From Kalmanozyma brasiliensis GHG001 (taxonomy: Eukaryota > Basidiomycota > Ustilaginomycetes > Ustilaginales), in the NCBI RefSeq assembly GCF_000497045.1, contig NW_015961988.1:620001-684000 (forward strand): a stretch of 64,000 nt of DNA, written 5' to 3'. The notes under the pieces were generated by a model. It ran no database searches, was not told the DNA's origin, and was given only the letters and a program-made list of their open reading frames with translations. Below are positions 50,839 to 61,023 of this stretch, piece by piece (the first letter of the stretch is position 1; every line of letters starts with the position of its first letter). The translations under genes were made by a program, and so were the position numbers.

Positions 50839-51348
50839 TCATGCAGCCGGAGGCTCGTAAGCCGGCAGAGCGTTCTCGTCCTGTTCCTCCTGGCGATGCT
50901 TCTGCCACAGCGTCCTCGCCTTGTCGACGGCGTCGCGAAAGGCAATACCACCCGACTCCATGAACCACAGCTTGAGCTTGCCCACGGGGTGCGACTCTTC
51001 TCCAGGCTGTCGTTCCGGCAGTCCGCCCTGAGGTACGGAGTAGACATCGGCTTGGAGGTAGGCTGCGGTGAAGATGGGGATGATGAATTTGCTCGCTTGG
51101 AAGTGGTCGAGCGGGACCGAGAGCGACTTAAGCACCGTCGGGTCCGGTGGAGCGGTCGCTTGAGCCTGACGGATGAAGACGAAGCGATGTGAAGTGATCA
51201 AGGCATCGCCTTCGGCCCTGTAGCTGATGCCCTTTGATGCGTAGTCAAGCTGCAGCGATGTCTTGCCGATATGGGCCAGGACTTGCTCCTGTGGGAGAGG
51301 CAGGGGTTTGCGACCGCTGTGGTCGAGCATGACCCAGTTGAGCGCCAT
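50839..51348 (-). CDS. WBP2-like GRAM-domain protein
   Basis: A 169-aa single-exon protein from ATG 51348 (MALNWVMLDHSGRKPLPLPQ). Residues ~1-125 match the GRAM domain of WW-domain-binding protein 2 (YASKGISYRAEGDALITSHR; FVFIRQ; LSVPLDHFQASKFIIPIFTA), a PH-like fold. The C-terminus ends in a Gln/Glu-rich segment and ALPAYEPPAA. The LPAY tetrapeptide resembles the PPxY/LPxY ligands of WW domains such as those in Nedd4/Rsp5 ligases. Animal WBP2 is a transcriptional coactivator. Fungal homologues are poorly studied, so a role as an adaptor for a WW-domain E3 ligase or membrane-associated factor is inference. The length is short compared with animal WBP2 (~260 aa), which has a longer PPxY tail. 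Confidence 0.85.
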   Translation of the reverse strand: MALNWVMLDHSGRKPLPLPQEQVLAHIGKTSLQLDYASKGISYRAEGDALITSHRFVFIRQAQATAPPDPTVLKSLSVPLDHFQASKFIIPIFTAAYLQADVYSVPQGGLPERQPGEESHPVGKLKLWFMESGGIAFRDAVDKARTLWQKHRQEEQDENALPAYEPPAA

Positions 51349-52230
51349 GATGGCTGCTGCTCAGTGCTGTCCGTGGGGTTTGCAGGTCGAGATGCGAGAG
51401 GATGCAGGGGCAAGCTAGTAGCGTCGATCCACCAACGCTGTGCACAACGGCGCACGTGCCAGTCTGCGCTCAGCTCTCGTCTGCCAGTATCAGTGGTGTG
51501 TAATGCTCAGAGCGGCGACCGTAGCAAAGGAATCCTGAATTGCTCTTGATGATATGCCGAAGCGGGCGGTGCAGGTGTTCCCACAATACTGAGATGCCGT
51601 CCGGTACGAGGTGTCGGATAGGGCCAAGCTGTCGGAGCAACCGAATGTCAGATTGCACCGATAACGCTGAAAGTCGAGCTCAGCGATGGAAGACGAGGGC
51701 CAGACGGTGGGTCTGGTTTGGCTCGACCAGAGACGCTGCTTTCGGCAAGGATCTTCCCCACACGAGACATTCTGGTGGATCCGTGAAACTCGAATTTGTA
51801 TTTCACCCCTGCGCACCAAATTCAAATGCGTATCAGGGTCTGCATACATCTGCACTTACACTGCATGAGCCATTGTATTCAAATTGTACGTTCCAACGTC
51901 AGAGCTGCGCTGCCAAAGCGGGGCAGATCGACGGCAGTCTGAGTCTCTCTCCCATGCTCCAGTTGGCGCTGCATGGCACATTTAGTCTTTCCAACGCTTT
52001 CAACCGCCATCCAGACAATGACCGCTTGAGCCCACTTTTTTGGTCCCATCGTTGGGAGAGCGCTTCCCTTCGTGCTTCCATCGATTGCATCCCCTCTCAC
52101 CTCGATCAACTTACTACCAAGCCTGCTTGAGAGCAACAACCGCGCCTGAGCTTCATCTCGCTCAGCCATCGCTTTTGTCTCCCACCACTCCATCCACTCC
52201 ATCGTCCCACCCCAACCTAATTTCGGCACC
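51349..52230. other. Divergent promoter region
   Basis: 882 bp between the GRAM-domain gene start (minus) and FAT1 start (plus). The last ~150 bases are CT-rich leader for FAT1. No gene supported. Confidence 0.6.
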
Positions 52231-54153
52231 ATGGCAGCCATCGCCAAAGCCGCCGCCTCCCTCGCGGCGATCGCCTACCTCGACGCCAAGCACGGTCTCG
52301 CCTCCGACATCCGTCTCGGCCGCGGCGCTTCCGGCGGCGAGATCAAGCACAAGATCCGCTCCTGGCGCAACAAACTCTCGATCTACGAGTACTTTGACGC
52401 CCAAGCCACCAAGCGTCCCGATGCCGTCGCCTACGTCTACCTCGGCAAGAGCTTCACCTGGGGCGAGGTCGCGAAAGATGTCCACCGCATCGCCAACTAC
52501 CTCCTCTCGCGCGGCTTCAAGGCGGGCGATCGCGTCGCCATCTTCATGGGCAACTCGGTGGCCATCATCGAGTGGTACCTCGCTTGCATGTGCATCAATG
52601 TCATGCCCGCCTTCATCAACAACTCGTTGACCGACAAGAGTCTGGTGCACTGCGTGACGGTCGCGAGGGCCAAGATGCTGGTCTACGAGCCCTATCTCGA
52701 GGGGACGGTGTCGGAGGTGCAGGACGAGTTGCTGGGCAAGACGCTCGAGAGCTTCCTGTGCTACGACGACGGCATCACTCCCGCTGACGGCGACACGGAG
52801 AAAGCCGCGATCGAAGTCTCCAAGCCCTTGAAGAACAAGATCCCATTCGGCCCTACCGAGCTCGCCAAGTACTCGGCCAAGCGCATCGACGACAAGTACC
52901 GCAAGGACGTCGGCGAATCCACCACCGCCGCGCTCATCTACACCTCGGGCACCACGGGTCTCCCCAAAGCCGCGCTCTGCTCGCACGGCCGCATGGGCAC
53001 CGCCTCGTCCGTCTGGCCCGTCTTCAACAACTTCTCCACCAACGATCGCATCTACACGCCCATGCCGCTGTACCACTCTTCCGCCTTGTTCCTGTGCATC
53101 TCGGCCTGTCTGTGTTCGGGAAGCACCGTCATCATCGGCCGCAAGTTCTCCGCGCGCAAGTACTGGGACGAGGTGCGCAAGTACGACGCTACCGTCGTGC
53201 AGTACATCGGTGAGATCGCACGCTACCTGCTCGCAGTCCCCCCTTCGCCCCTCGACAAGAAGCACAACGTTCGCATGGCCTACGGAAACGGCATGCGCCC
53301 CGACGTATGGGAGAAGTTCCGCGAGCGTTACGGTGTTCGTGTCATCTCCGAATTTTTCGCCTCGTCCGAAGGCAATGGCGCGCTGATCAACTACAACACG
53401 GGTCCCTTTGGAGCCGGTGCGGTGGGTCGCATGGGTCGTGTCGCCGGCATCGTCCGTCCCGACTTCAAGATCATCCGCGTCGATGCGATCACCGAGGACA
53501 TCTACCGCGATCCCAAGACGGGTTTCTGCGTCGAATGCAAGCCTAACGAGGCGGGCGAGTTCGTCATGCGCATCGGCACTTCTTCCATCTCCAAATTCCA
53601 GGGATACGCCGATAACCCGGATGCGACCAAGAAGAAGATCCTCAACGACGCGCTCAAGAAGGGGGATGCGTGGTTCCGATCGGGTGATCTGATGACCAAG
53701 GATGCGGATGGATTCTTCTACTTTGGCGATCGAATGGGCGACACGTTCCGATGGCGATCGGAGAACGTTTCGACGCAAGAAGTGGCCAATGCGCTCGGTC
53801 AAGTGGTTGGCGAGGCGAACGTCTACGGTGTTCTGGTGCCCGCTCACGACGGTCGTGCAGGTTGCGCCGCCATCCCTGCCGACGAGGCATCCCGCATCGA
53901 CTGGAAGACTCTCGCCCAAGCCGCACGAAAGAGCCTCCCCAAATACGCCGTACCCCTCTTCATCCGCGTCGTCCCCGCCATGGAACAGACCGGCACCGTC
54001 AAACAGCAAAAGGTCCAGCTGAGAAATCAGGGCATCGAGCACGACAAGTGCGGCTCCGACCGCCTCTTCTGGTTGCCCCCCGGTGCGGATGGTTATCAGC
54101 CCTTCTTGCCCGAGCACTACAAGAGCATCGCCGCTGGTCAGGTCAAGTTGTAG
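52231..54153 (+). CDS. FAT1: Very-long-chain acyl-CoA synthetase / fatty acid transport protein (Fat1-like)
   Basis: A 640-aa single-exon protein from ATG 52231 (CACCATGG context). It activates very-long-chain or imported fatty acids to CoA thioesters using ATP. The N-terminus has a hydrophobic stretch (MAAIAKAAASLAAIAYLDAK) suitable for membrane association. The AMP-binding P-loop motif TSGTTGLPKAA lies at about 238-248. The FATP/VLACS signature includes FFASSEGNGALINYNTGPFG (~373-392) and FFYFGDRMGDTFRWRSENVS (~492-511). The C-terminus has PKYAVPLFIRVVPAMEQTGT and the catalytic Lys region TVKQQKVQLRNQG. It lacks an obvious cleaved signal; the last residues (QVKL) are not a canonical PTS1. 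It is expected at ER, peroxisome or lipid droplets, as in yeast Fat1. It converges on the KDM5 gene with 180 bp between stops. Confidence 0.94.
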   Translation: MAAIAKAAASLAAIAYLDAKHGLASDIRLGRGASGGEIKHKIRSWRNKLSIYEYFDAQATKRPDAVAYVYLGKSFTWGEVAKDVHRIANYLLSRGFKAGDRVAIFMGNSVAIIEWYLACMCINVMPAFINNSLTDKSLVHCVTVARAKMLVYEPYLEGTVSEVQDELLGKTLESFLCYDDGITPADGDTEKAAIEVSKPLKNKIPFGPTELAKYSAKRIDDKYRKDVGESTTAALIYTSGTTGLPKAALCSHGRMGTASSVWPVFNNFSTNDRIYTPMPLYHSSALFLCISACLCSGSTVIIGRKFSARKYWDEVRKYDATVVQYIGEIARYLLAVPPSPLDKKHNVRMAYGNGMRPDVWEKFRERYGVRVISEFFASSEGNGALINYNTGPFGAGAVGRMGRVAGIVRPDFKIIRVDAITEDIYRDPKTGFCVECKPNEAGEFVMRIGTSSISKFQGYADNPDATKKKILNDALKKGDAWFRSGDLMTKDADGFFYFGDRMGDTFRWRSENVSTQEVANALGQVVGEANVYGVLVPAHDGRAGCAAIPADEASRIDWKTLAQAARKSLPKYAVPLFIRVVPAMEQTGTVKQQKVQLRNQGIEHDKCGSDRLFWLPPGADGYQPFLPEHYKSIAAGQVKL

Positions 54154-54333
54154 AATTGATGAATAATGGACTTCTTTCTAACAATCTCGCGTAAGAGGTC
54201 TGGTATGGTTGTGTGTCAATTGCAGGATCGCTGTGCATGAGGTTCGCTGTGTATCGCTGCGTATAAGAGTGCTCGCTGTGTTATTATTGAAACTGAGAAG
54301 GCTGTATATGAGGTCGCCATTGTGAATGGGTGC

Positions 54334-57300
54334 TTAGCCCTCGCCGCCAACAAAATTGGCCACGAGCCTCTCGATCTCCTCCTCGCTGGCATCGGGCCGC
54401 ATCTTACGGGCCATCTGTCGGGCCTGTTCGCGTACGCTCTGTGCTTCCTCCTTTCCTTCTTTCTCCGCTCCACTCTCCATGGCGGGTGAGGGGGTGATGC
54501 TCTTGCGTGCGGGCTCTGTTGATGCCGCCGCTGCCGGCACGGGGGGAGGGGCGTCGGTGAGGCTGGGATCGATCTGACCTGCTGCGTCATCCTCCATCAT
54601 CGCCGGGTCGAGGACTAGCGCCGGATACGCGCTTGAGCCGTTAGTGGGCTCGAGCTTGGCCGACGAGTAGGTGGGGATGGGGGGTGGGGGGCCTCGTGGA
54701 GCGTCTAGATCGGCGTGTGGTGCGGTGCTGCGGCCGGCAGGTGGGTAGGGTGGGACTCGATCCAGCGAAGACGGCTGGCGGCTCAGCTCAGCAGCGCCCG
54801 GATAGGGACTCGTTCCAGACTGACCGTCGACTCGTGCGTACGTCGGCATGATCTCGCGCGGCGCATTGGCTCGGACAGCGGGTGACGCTGCATCGTGCAG
54901 ATCGCGCTCGCGCTCAGGGTCGTACTCTCGACCGTTGCCGAGTCGCTGCGATGGGATCATACCAGGCGACCTCATGTCGAATCGACCGTTGGAAGGCACG
55001 ATCGGAGGCTCGCGTCGCTGCGATCCATAGTGACCATCCACACCCCTGTAGGGCGCAATCGGGTAGTCTCCGTCCATCTCGCCACCATAGCCGTGATAAG
55101 GCGCAGAGCGAGCAGGGCCTCCTCCCAAGTGTCGATCCACGGCAGCGCGAATCACGCGCACGCCCTCGGGATCGTCCGGGTGCAAGCGGATCGCATCGCC
55201 AAGAGGCACCTCGACGATGTTGCCCGCCGCATCTCGCAGAGCATGAACGAGGCTGCGGCCGTTCCAGCCAATGTAGAAACGGAGGAGCATGGCATCGGTG
55301 ACGCCGCGACGGTAGAGATGGTCCATGCCATCGGCATTTCGTCTTTCCACCGCATCGGCCCAATCGTGCCTTGACTGTCCTTCCCACTTTGGCGTCGAGT
55401 AGGGAGCGAACGACTCGTCGTTCCTCGCGGACTTTGGTGCAGGCGTCTCGGCCGTGGCAGCAGCAGGTGCGGGAGGCGGCTGGCTCGGACCAGCTGGCGC
55501 CGGCGCAGGCACGATCCCACGAGCAGCCTCGCTTGGCACAGGAGGCGGTGCGAATGGAAGAGCACCGCTCTCCTTCGCAGGCGTAGGATTCGAGTCGGCC
55601 CGACCCAGCGAAGGGCGCGCCTTGCTCGGCGTGTCAGCGTCGAGCTTGGCGCGCTTACTGATCTGCGAATGCACCTCCTCGGCATGAATGGCCGGCGTGA
55701 ACTTTTCGAGATGCAGCACGATCCGCTTGTTTTCCGGACTGCTCCACGTCTGGACCTTGCTGACGGGCTTCTCGAGCGAACGCAGCGTGGCGCGAATGTC
55801 AAGCCAGAGCTCCGGGTCGGTGACGCCAATGTCTTTGACCCTGACTTCGGCCTGAGGATACTTACGTTCCGCCTTGATGCAGCACATGGGACAGTTCCAT
55901 GGCTCGTTGCCGAGGTTGGGCGGGTCGTCCAGACGCACGCAATGCGTGTGGAACCACAGCATGCACTTGTCGCAGGCAATCATACGACCGCTCTCCGGCT
56001 CATGGCAGAGACAGTAGATCGGCTGGCGATCGCGGTAGGCTCCAATGCCGATCTCTTCTCGGAAGACGAGCTTGGCACGCTTGCCTCTCTTGGCTTTGCG
56101 CTTGCGGTCCTCGCGCACAGCTGGTGAGCCAGAATCGCGGTCACCAGGAGCTGTGAAGCGAGACGAGCTCGGCTGCTGCGCTGTGAGGTCGTTCTGGTCG
56201 TCGGCTCGCGAAGGAAATGGTACGTTCGCGCGCTCGACGGGCGCCGCAGCTCTGACATGCGCCATCTCCGGGGCCAAGGCGAGCAGATTCTCGCTGATGA
56301 TCTCAAGCATGTTGACCCTTTCCGGACCGAGCACGTCGACGGGGCAGCAGATGGCGCGACGCAACCAATGTGCGAGCACGTTGGGCTTTTGCTCCTGGCG
56401 CATCATGGAGAGCGTCTTGATCATGCGTTTGGCTGCTGTCTCGAAGCGCTTCGCTTTGGCCACCACTTCCTCGATCGCGTCCCACTCCACCGGCAGGAAC
56501 TTGAACTGGTCTCGTCGATGAGGTTGGTCGTAGACGAGCTTGGAAAGATCGAATACGGTGACGGCCTTGCGATTCTTGAGGAAGGCAGCGCGGCCGTCCC
56601 AGGGACAGAACGGACAAGCCCAGCCGTTCTCGGCGCGGGTGACCTCCGAGGGCCGCACTTTGATGCACGAGAGATGGTATCGGACCTGGCAGCGGGTGCA
56701 CTCGGCCCCCGAAGAGGAAGGCACGGCGATGGGCGCTGAGCTCCTGCAGATGCAGTTGCGTGCAGAAGTCCTCAGCTGGTCGTCGGAAGGGTCGGTGGCA
56801 TGCTCGACTCGCTCCACCAGCTTCTGAAGTTCCTCTTCGCGATCCGTGTCGGTGAGGCGTCGAGATCCGGGGGCAATGCCCTGCATGATGTGGTTGAAGG
56901 AGGCTCGCCAGGCATCGTAGACCTGTACAGCTTCCTCGATCTCTTGGATGTGGTCGAGGTCCAGGTTGTGCGACCTGACGGCGCGAAGGACGCGGCGAGC
57001 GTCAGGAAGGAGAGCCATTCGCTCAGCCACTTCGCTGTTCTCCGAGACCGAGATCATCGACAGATCACCGTCGGCGTCGATTCCGGTGCCGCCTGAGCCA
57101 CCCGCTTGGAGGCCCTTGTGCAGCGTCTGGACGCTCTTTTGGAGGTCCTTGGCCTTGGCGAGCGCATTCGTGACATTCTGCGCCACTTCCAGCACGACAG
57201 GGATCTCGGCGGACGATTCGGAAAGCTCTTCCAGTACGCCGATCGTGATAGGCACAACACCCTCGAGCCATTCTCGTGCTCTTTCGGTCCAGCGTTGACC

Positions 57301-60300
57301 AGCATCGCGTCTCTGCTCGAGGTCCCTGCGCAGCTCGTGATCGCCCAGACCGCAGCTGTCAGCGCGTTCGAGCAACTCCTGCACTTCGTGGTAGTAGAGG
57401 TAGGTCTCGCGCGCCTCAGTGACCTCCTGCACCCACTTGCGGCGCTCGACGTAGTCCGACAGCTCCTTGATCTGCGGCGCGTCGACATTGAGAGAGCTGC
57501 CGAGCGTGAGGACGCTCTCGCAGTCCTTGAGGCTGGCCTCGTTGCTCGTGTCTCGCAGTCGCATGATCTCGTCACTTCGTCCAATGAACTCCTCGAGCTC
57601 CTGCACGAGCGTCCGAAGGGAGCCAATCTCCGTCGCGTCAAAGTGGAGTCCGTCGAGCTCTGCGAGAAGCGAGTACAAAGCCTCGGGACTTCGATCCGCA
57701 GCGACATCAGCGTCTTCTGCGGTTGCGTCCATGCTCTGCCGTCTCGCGAAGCTGTCGTCACCGCCGCCAAGGCCGCCTTTGGATCGTCTTCCTCTTCCAG
57801 CAGGGGCAGCCGCGGGCTCACCGCGCCTCTTGTGCACCTTGCGGACCAAGAAGACATTGGCTCGGTCGACCCACGAGTTGGCACAGGCGACAAAAGTCTT
57901 GAGGTCTTCGAGCGGTTGCAAGGAGAAAGCGATCTTGTCGCCCTCGTGCAGCAGCGAACGAAGCGCCTTGAGGGGAGGATTGGGACCGAGTGCTAGCGTC
58001 TTCATGAGGCGCTGGGTCCAGTTTCGAGGGATGGCCGCCTTCTCGCAGACCTTGGCGAGGATGGAACGAAGCTGATCGTCCGAGAAGCGCAGCTTGAGCG
58101 TCCATTTGGTGGGTGCATCCGCATTGCATACTTCAAAGCCGTGATCCAGACAAGCAACGCCGTCCGCCTTCGGACTGGTCAGCTGACCGAGATAGCAAAA
58201 GAGGGTGCAGTGAGCGCAGATGTATTGGCTCTCGAGCACGTCCTCCTCATAGATTTCTTCCTGAAGATCCGGAATGATCTGGCGAAGGGCGTTCCGTTGG
58301 GCCAACTCGCGGTCGACCATCTCTTGCATGGCAGCCTCGAGCCACACGGCCGTCTCGATGGTCTGACTCTGCTGTGAGACCGTGATGAGCAGCTGATCGT
58401 GGGAGAAGACGGCTGGCTTGCGGAAGTGCTGATATCTGCGTACGGACTCGAGGTCGTCAAAGATCCAGTCGGGCAGCGCAAAGTTAACGGCTTCGTTGAG
58501 GTTGAGGCCATGATTGAAGCCGCTGTGATACGCTTTGGGGAAGGTGACGACGAACTCGTTGGCTCGTTGGTCGCAGGCGACGACACGGACGCCTTCCTTC
58601 TTGAGCTTCTCGGGGCTCATCATGGTGGTGAGGTGGAAGAGCAGATCGGAAAGCGTCTCGAACAGGTCGGGTGCTGCCTTGCGCATGGCGTTCTCGAACT
58701 TCTCGGCGTCATCTGCCGGAATGCCGTACCACGTCTTGGTCTCTCCCCAGTGCTGATAATTGATCGAGTACGTGTAGTGGTCCTCGTTGTGCCAACAGAA
58801 GGTGGAGAAGATCATGCCGACGTAGATCCAAGGGACGGTCATGCCAGAGATGTCGGACTTGATGAACTGCAGCAGCGAGCCGGGCACAATGGGAAGATTG
58901 TTGAGGTTCCACTTGTCGCGCGAGTAGGGGCTGAGTGGATGCGTCTCCTGCGTCGGTAGAGCGCTGCCGTGCGTCGTCGAATGCACGTCGGCTCCATATT
59001 CGACCTCGACCTCTTCGGTTTGGCAGTGCACTAGCCTCCAGAACTCGCGCTCCACGTCGTCTTCCGACACGACGAGATCCGTGCCGTGCACACGGCGTGC
59101 CAGACCGTTCGTCGCTGCATCACTGCCAGATGCGGTCGAGCCGTCCGACTCCGGCTTCCAGAGACGTTCTGGGCGCTTCGACCACCACTCGCGCTTGAAG
59201 GCCTCGGCGCGTTGCCAGAAAGTGTAGAGACTGTGTGTCTCGCCGTCATCGAAGCCAAAGTCGTGGCCGGTGCCCACCAGACAGGGTGGGCAAAACCACT
59301 GCGATTTGGGGATGGAGGTGAGCGCGGGTTGAAGGCAGTACATGTGATAGCCGCGGTTGCAGTCGTCGCAAAGCAGCATGTTGAGACCATCCTCGCCGCG
59401 AAGGCAGATTTCGCACATCTGCTCTTCCTGCCCATTCTGAGCCGCATGGGAGCGATCGTGCGCATCCGCCTCGACGTAAGGACTGACGCCTTTCCTTCCG
59501 CGCCTGCCGGCGAGTGGCGTTGCCGGACCGGCAGCGAGCTGCACCGGCATGCGAGAAGAAGAGGCAGGCGTGGTCGTCGCTTCCGATCTCTTGCGGGCAC
59601 TGCGACGTGTGCTCGCAACGGTGGATGGGCTCTGTGTGGTTGGATCGACGACGGGCGTTGCATTGGCTAGTGCCTCGGCAGCGCCAGCGGCGGTGAAAGG
59701 CTCTGGTGTCTTGGACAGTCCACTTCTTTGTCCGTTCGAGGTAGCATCGAGACTGGGTGACATCGAGGCGTGGTGGATGCCATTTTCTTGGCCTTCGAGG
59801 GGACCGCCCATGGTGGCGCTCTGAACGAGATTCGGGCTGACGGAGGACCCATTGGCGCGCGACTGCTCCTTTGCTTTGGCCAGAAACTCTTCAAAGGGCA
59901 AGATGATGCGCGTGTAAGCGGCTTTGACCTGGGTCGAGAGCTGACCGCTGTCCTTCTCGCTGTAGCCAATCTTGCGAGTGGCATCCGACCACTTTCGACT
60001 TCGACAGACAGCATCGTAGCCGCCCAGACCCGCGATGACGAGTTTGAGTTGGTACAAGTCGACGGAGCGGCCATCGATGACGGGAACCGAGACGCGCTTG
60101 CGGCCCTGCTGTGCGTGGAACTTTTGCAGCTGCTCCTGGTAGTTCTGGGACGCTCGAGCATCCGCACTGAGCGAATTGAGGCGCTGGACACGGGTGCGGA
60201 AGCGGAACGACTGCTCGTCGAGCACGCACTCTGGGTTCCATCCCTCGGGCGGCACAATCTTGACGATCCCGTACGCCTTACCATTGCCACCTTGCGGGTC

Positions 60301-61023
60301 GGCGATCCAAGAGATATACTTCATGGGATCAGCAAACTCGTCGAGGGATGGGTAGAAGGTGGGCGCCTCTTCGAGCTCGAAGAGTCTGGGTCGAAGTCGC
60401 GGCGGCGGATTGCGTGGTGTGCTTGTGCTGGAAGGAATGACGGGCTGCGCTGCGGCGGCCACGGGATTCAGATGTGATGAAGAGGACGACGCTGCGGCCG
60501 ATGTGTCGAATGCTAGCGGTGGGAACGAGAGGTGCTGTAGCATCTTGCGTGCAGGGTGGGCCGCAGGGTTGCCCGGAACCGGGATCGTAACACCGTTGAC
60601 GCCGTTGGCGGTGGATGCGGAGTGCGGATCGACCGGCGATGACTCCTTGCCCGAGATGGCGGACATGGCATCCGCTTTGCTTTTGCGGCTAAGCCTCTTC
60701 ATAGCCATGGCTTTGGCGGGCTCAGAGTCGCCGTCCTTTTCCTCGTCATCGGTGTCGCCTCCAGCGCTGGGTCCAAAGTCGCGAGAAGAGACGACGACGG
60801 GCTCCACTCGTCGAGGTCTTCCTGGTGATCTGGGTGAGCCGGCGTTGGCGACGGACTTGGAGGGAGATGAGTGAGGTGTGGTGAGCTGCGATGGAGTGGA
60901 CTGGGGTGCGGACGCGCTGGAAGAGGAGGCTGGCTCCACTTTGATGGGTTCATGTCCGTTGACCGACTTGACAACGATACGTTGAGGGGTGTCGCTCGTG
61001 GAGCCTACTTTCATAGGCGTCAT
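54334..61023 (-). CDS. JmjC histone H3K4 demethylase, KDM5/Lid2 type
   Basis: The protein has 2229 aa from the ATG at 61023 (MTPMKVGSTSD); an upstream TTG extension is rejected. Domain order is that of KDM5: JmjN (APTFYPSLDEFADPMKYISW, ~220), ARID/BRIGHT (~300-365, LYQLKLVIAGLGGYDAVCRS), PHD1 (~533-580, CEICLRGEDGLNMLLCDDCN), JmjC (~700-870), C5HC2 zinc finger (~933-965, CAHCTLFCYLGQ), a long PLU-1-type helical region, PHD2 (~1425-1475) and PHD3 (~1668-1715, CLCHEPESGRMIACDKC). Iron ligands H745 and E747 (WHNED) and H833 (AYHSGFN) are all present, so the enzyme should be active, removing methyl groups from H3K4 with Fe(II) and 2-oxoglutarate in the nucleus. The C-terminal ~450 residues are Pro/Arg/Ser-rich and disordered. 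No intron is needed across 6.7 kb. Confidence 0.96.
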   Translation of the reverse strand: MTPMKVGSTSDTPQRIVVKSVNGHEPIKVEPASSSSASAPQSTPSQLTTPHSSPSKSVANAGSPRSPGRPRRVEPVVVSSRDFGPSAGGDTDDEEKDGDSEPAKAMAMKRLSRKSKADAMSAISGKESSPVDPHSASTANGVNGVTIPVPGNPAAHPARKMLQHLSFPPLAFDTSAAASSSSSHLNPVAAAAQPVIPSSTSTPRNPPPRLRPRLFELEEAPTFYPSLDEFADPMKYISWIADPQGGNGKAYGIVKIVPPEGWNPECVLDEQSFRFRTRVQRLNSLSADARASQNYQEQLQKFHAQQGRKRVSVPVIDGRSVDLYQLKLVIAGLGGYDAVCRSRKWSDATRKIGYSEKDSGQLSTQVKAAYTRIILPFEEFLAKAKEQSRANGSSVSPNLVQSATMGGPLEGQENGIHHASMSPSLDATSNGQRSGLSKTPEPFTAAGAAEALANATPVVDPTTQSPSTVASTRRSARKRSEATTTPASSSRMPVQLAAGPATPLAGRRGRKGVSPYVEADAHDRSHAAQNGQEEQMCEICLRGEDGLNMLLCDDCNRGYHMYCLQPALTSIPKSQWFCPPCLVGTGHDFGFDDGETHSLYTFWQRAEAFKREWWSKRPERLWKPESDGSTASGSDAATNGLARRVHGTDLVVSEDDVEREFWRLVHCQTEEVEVEYGADVHSTTHGSALPTQETHPLSPYSRDKWNLNNLPIVPGSLLQFIKSDISGMTVPWIYVGMIFSTFCWHNEDHYTYSINYQHWGETKTWYGIPADDAEKFENAMRKAAPDLFETLSDLLFHLTTMMSPEKLKKEGVRVVACDQRANEFVVTFPKAYHSGFNHGLNLNEAVNFALPDWIFDDLESVRRYQHFRKPAVFSHDQLLITVSQQSQTIETAVWLEAAMQEMVDRELAQRNALRQIIPDLQEEIYEEDVLESQYICAHCTLFCYLGQLTSPKADGVACLDHGFEVCNADAPTKWTLKLRFSDDQLRSILAKVCEKAAIPRNWTQRLMKTLALGPNPPLKALRSLLHEGDKIAFSLQPLEDLKTFVACANSWVDRANVFLVRKVHKRRGEPAAAPAGRGRRSKGGLGGGDDSFARRQSMDATAEDADVAADRSPEALYSLLAELDGLHFDATEIGSLRTLVQELEEFIGRSDEIMRLRDTSNEASLKDCESVLTLGSSLNVDAPQIKELSDYVERRKWVQEVTEARETYLYYHEVQELLERADSCGLGDHELRRDLEQRRDAGQRWTERAREWLEGVVPITIGVLEELSESSAEIPVVLEVAQNVTNALAKAKDLQKSVQTLHKGLQAGGSGGTGIDADGDLSMISVSENSEVAERMALLPDARRVLRAVRSHNLDLDHIQEIEEAVQVYDAWRASFNHIMQGIAPGSRRLTDTDREEELQKLVERVEHATDPSDDQLRTSARNCICRSSAPIAVPSSSGAECTRCQVRYHLSCIKVRPSEVTRAENGWACPFCPWDGRAAFLKNRKAVTVFDLSKLVYDQPHRRDQFKFLPVEWDAIEEVVAKAKRFETAAKRMIKTLSMMRQEQKPNVLAHWLRRAICCPVDVLGPERVNMLEIISENLLALAPEMAHVRAAAPVERANVPFPSRADDQNDLTAQQPSSSRFTAPGDRDSGSPAVREDRKRKAKRGKRAKLVFREEIGIGAYRDRQPIYCLCHEPESGRMIACDKCMLWFHTHCVRLDDPPNLGNEPWNCPMCCIKAERKYPQAEVRVKDIGVTDPELWLDIRATLRSLEKPVSKVQTWSSPENKRIVLHLEKFTPAIHAEEVHSQISKRAKLDADTPSKARPSLGRADSNPTPAKESGALPFAPPPVPSEAARGIVPAPAPAGPSQPPPAPAAATAETPAPKSARNDESFAPYSTPKWEGQSRHDWADAVERRNADGMDHLYRRGVTDAMLLRFYIGWNGRSLVHALRDAAGNIVEVPLGDAIRLHPDDPEGVRVIRAAVDRHLGGGPARSAPYHGYGGEMDGDYPIAPYRGVDGHYGSQRREPPIVPSNGRFDMRSPGMIPSQRLGNGREYDPERERDLHDAASPAVRANAPREIMPTYARVDGQSGTSPYPGAAELSRQPSSLDRVPPYPPAGRSTAPHADLDAPRGPPPPIPTYSSAKLEPTNGSSAYPALVLDPAMMEDDAAGQIDPSLTDAPPPVPAAAASTEPARKSITPSPAMESGAEKEGKEEAQSVREQARQMARKMRPDASEEEIERLVANFVGGEG

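Noticed and set aside
52162..54117. 651-codon frame antisense to FAT1
   Set aside because: It is the mirror of a strongly biased coding sequence (GC-rich third positions remove stops) and has no family feature. Similar long antisense frames over RAD21 (25781-27979) and the Sac/5-phosphatase (17778-19217) are rejected on the same ground.
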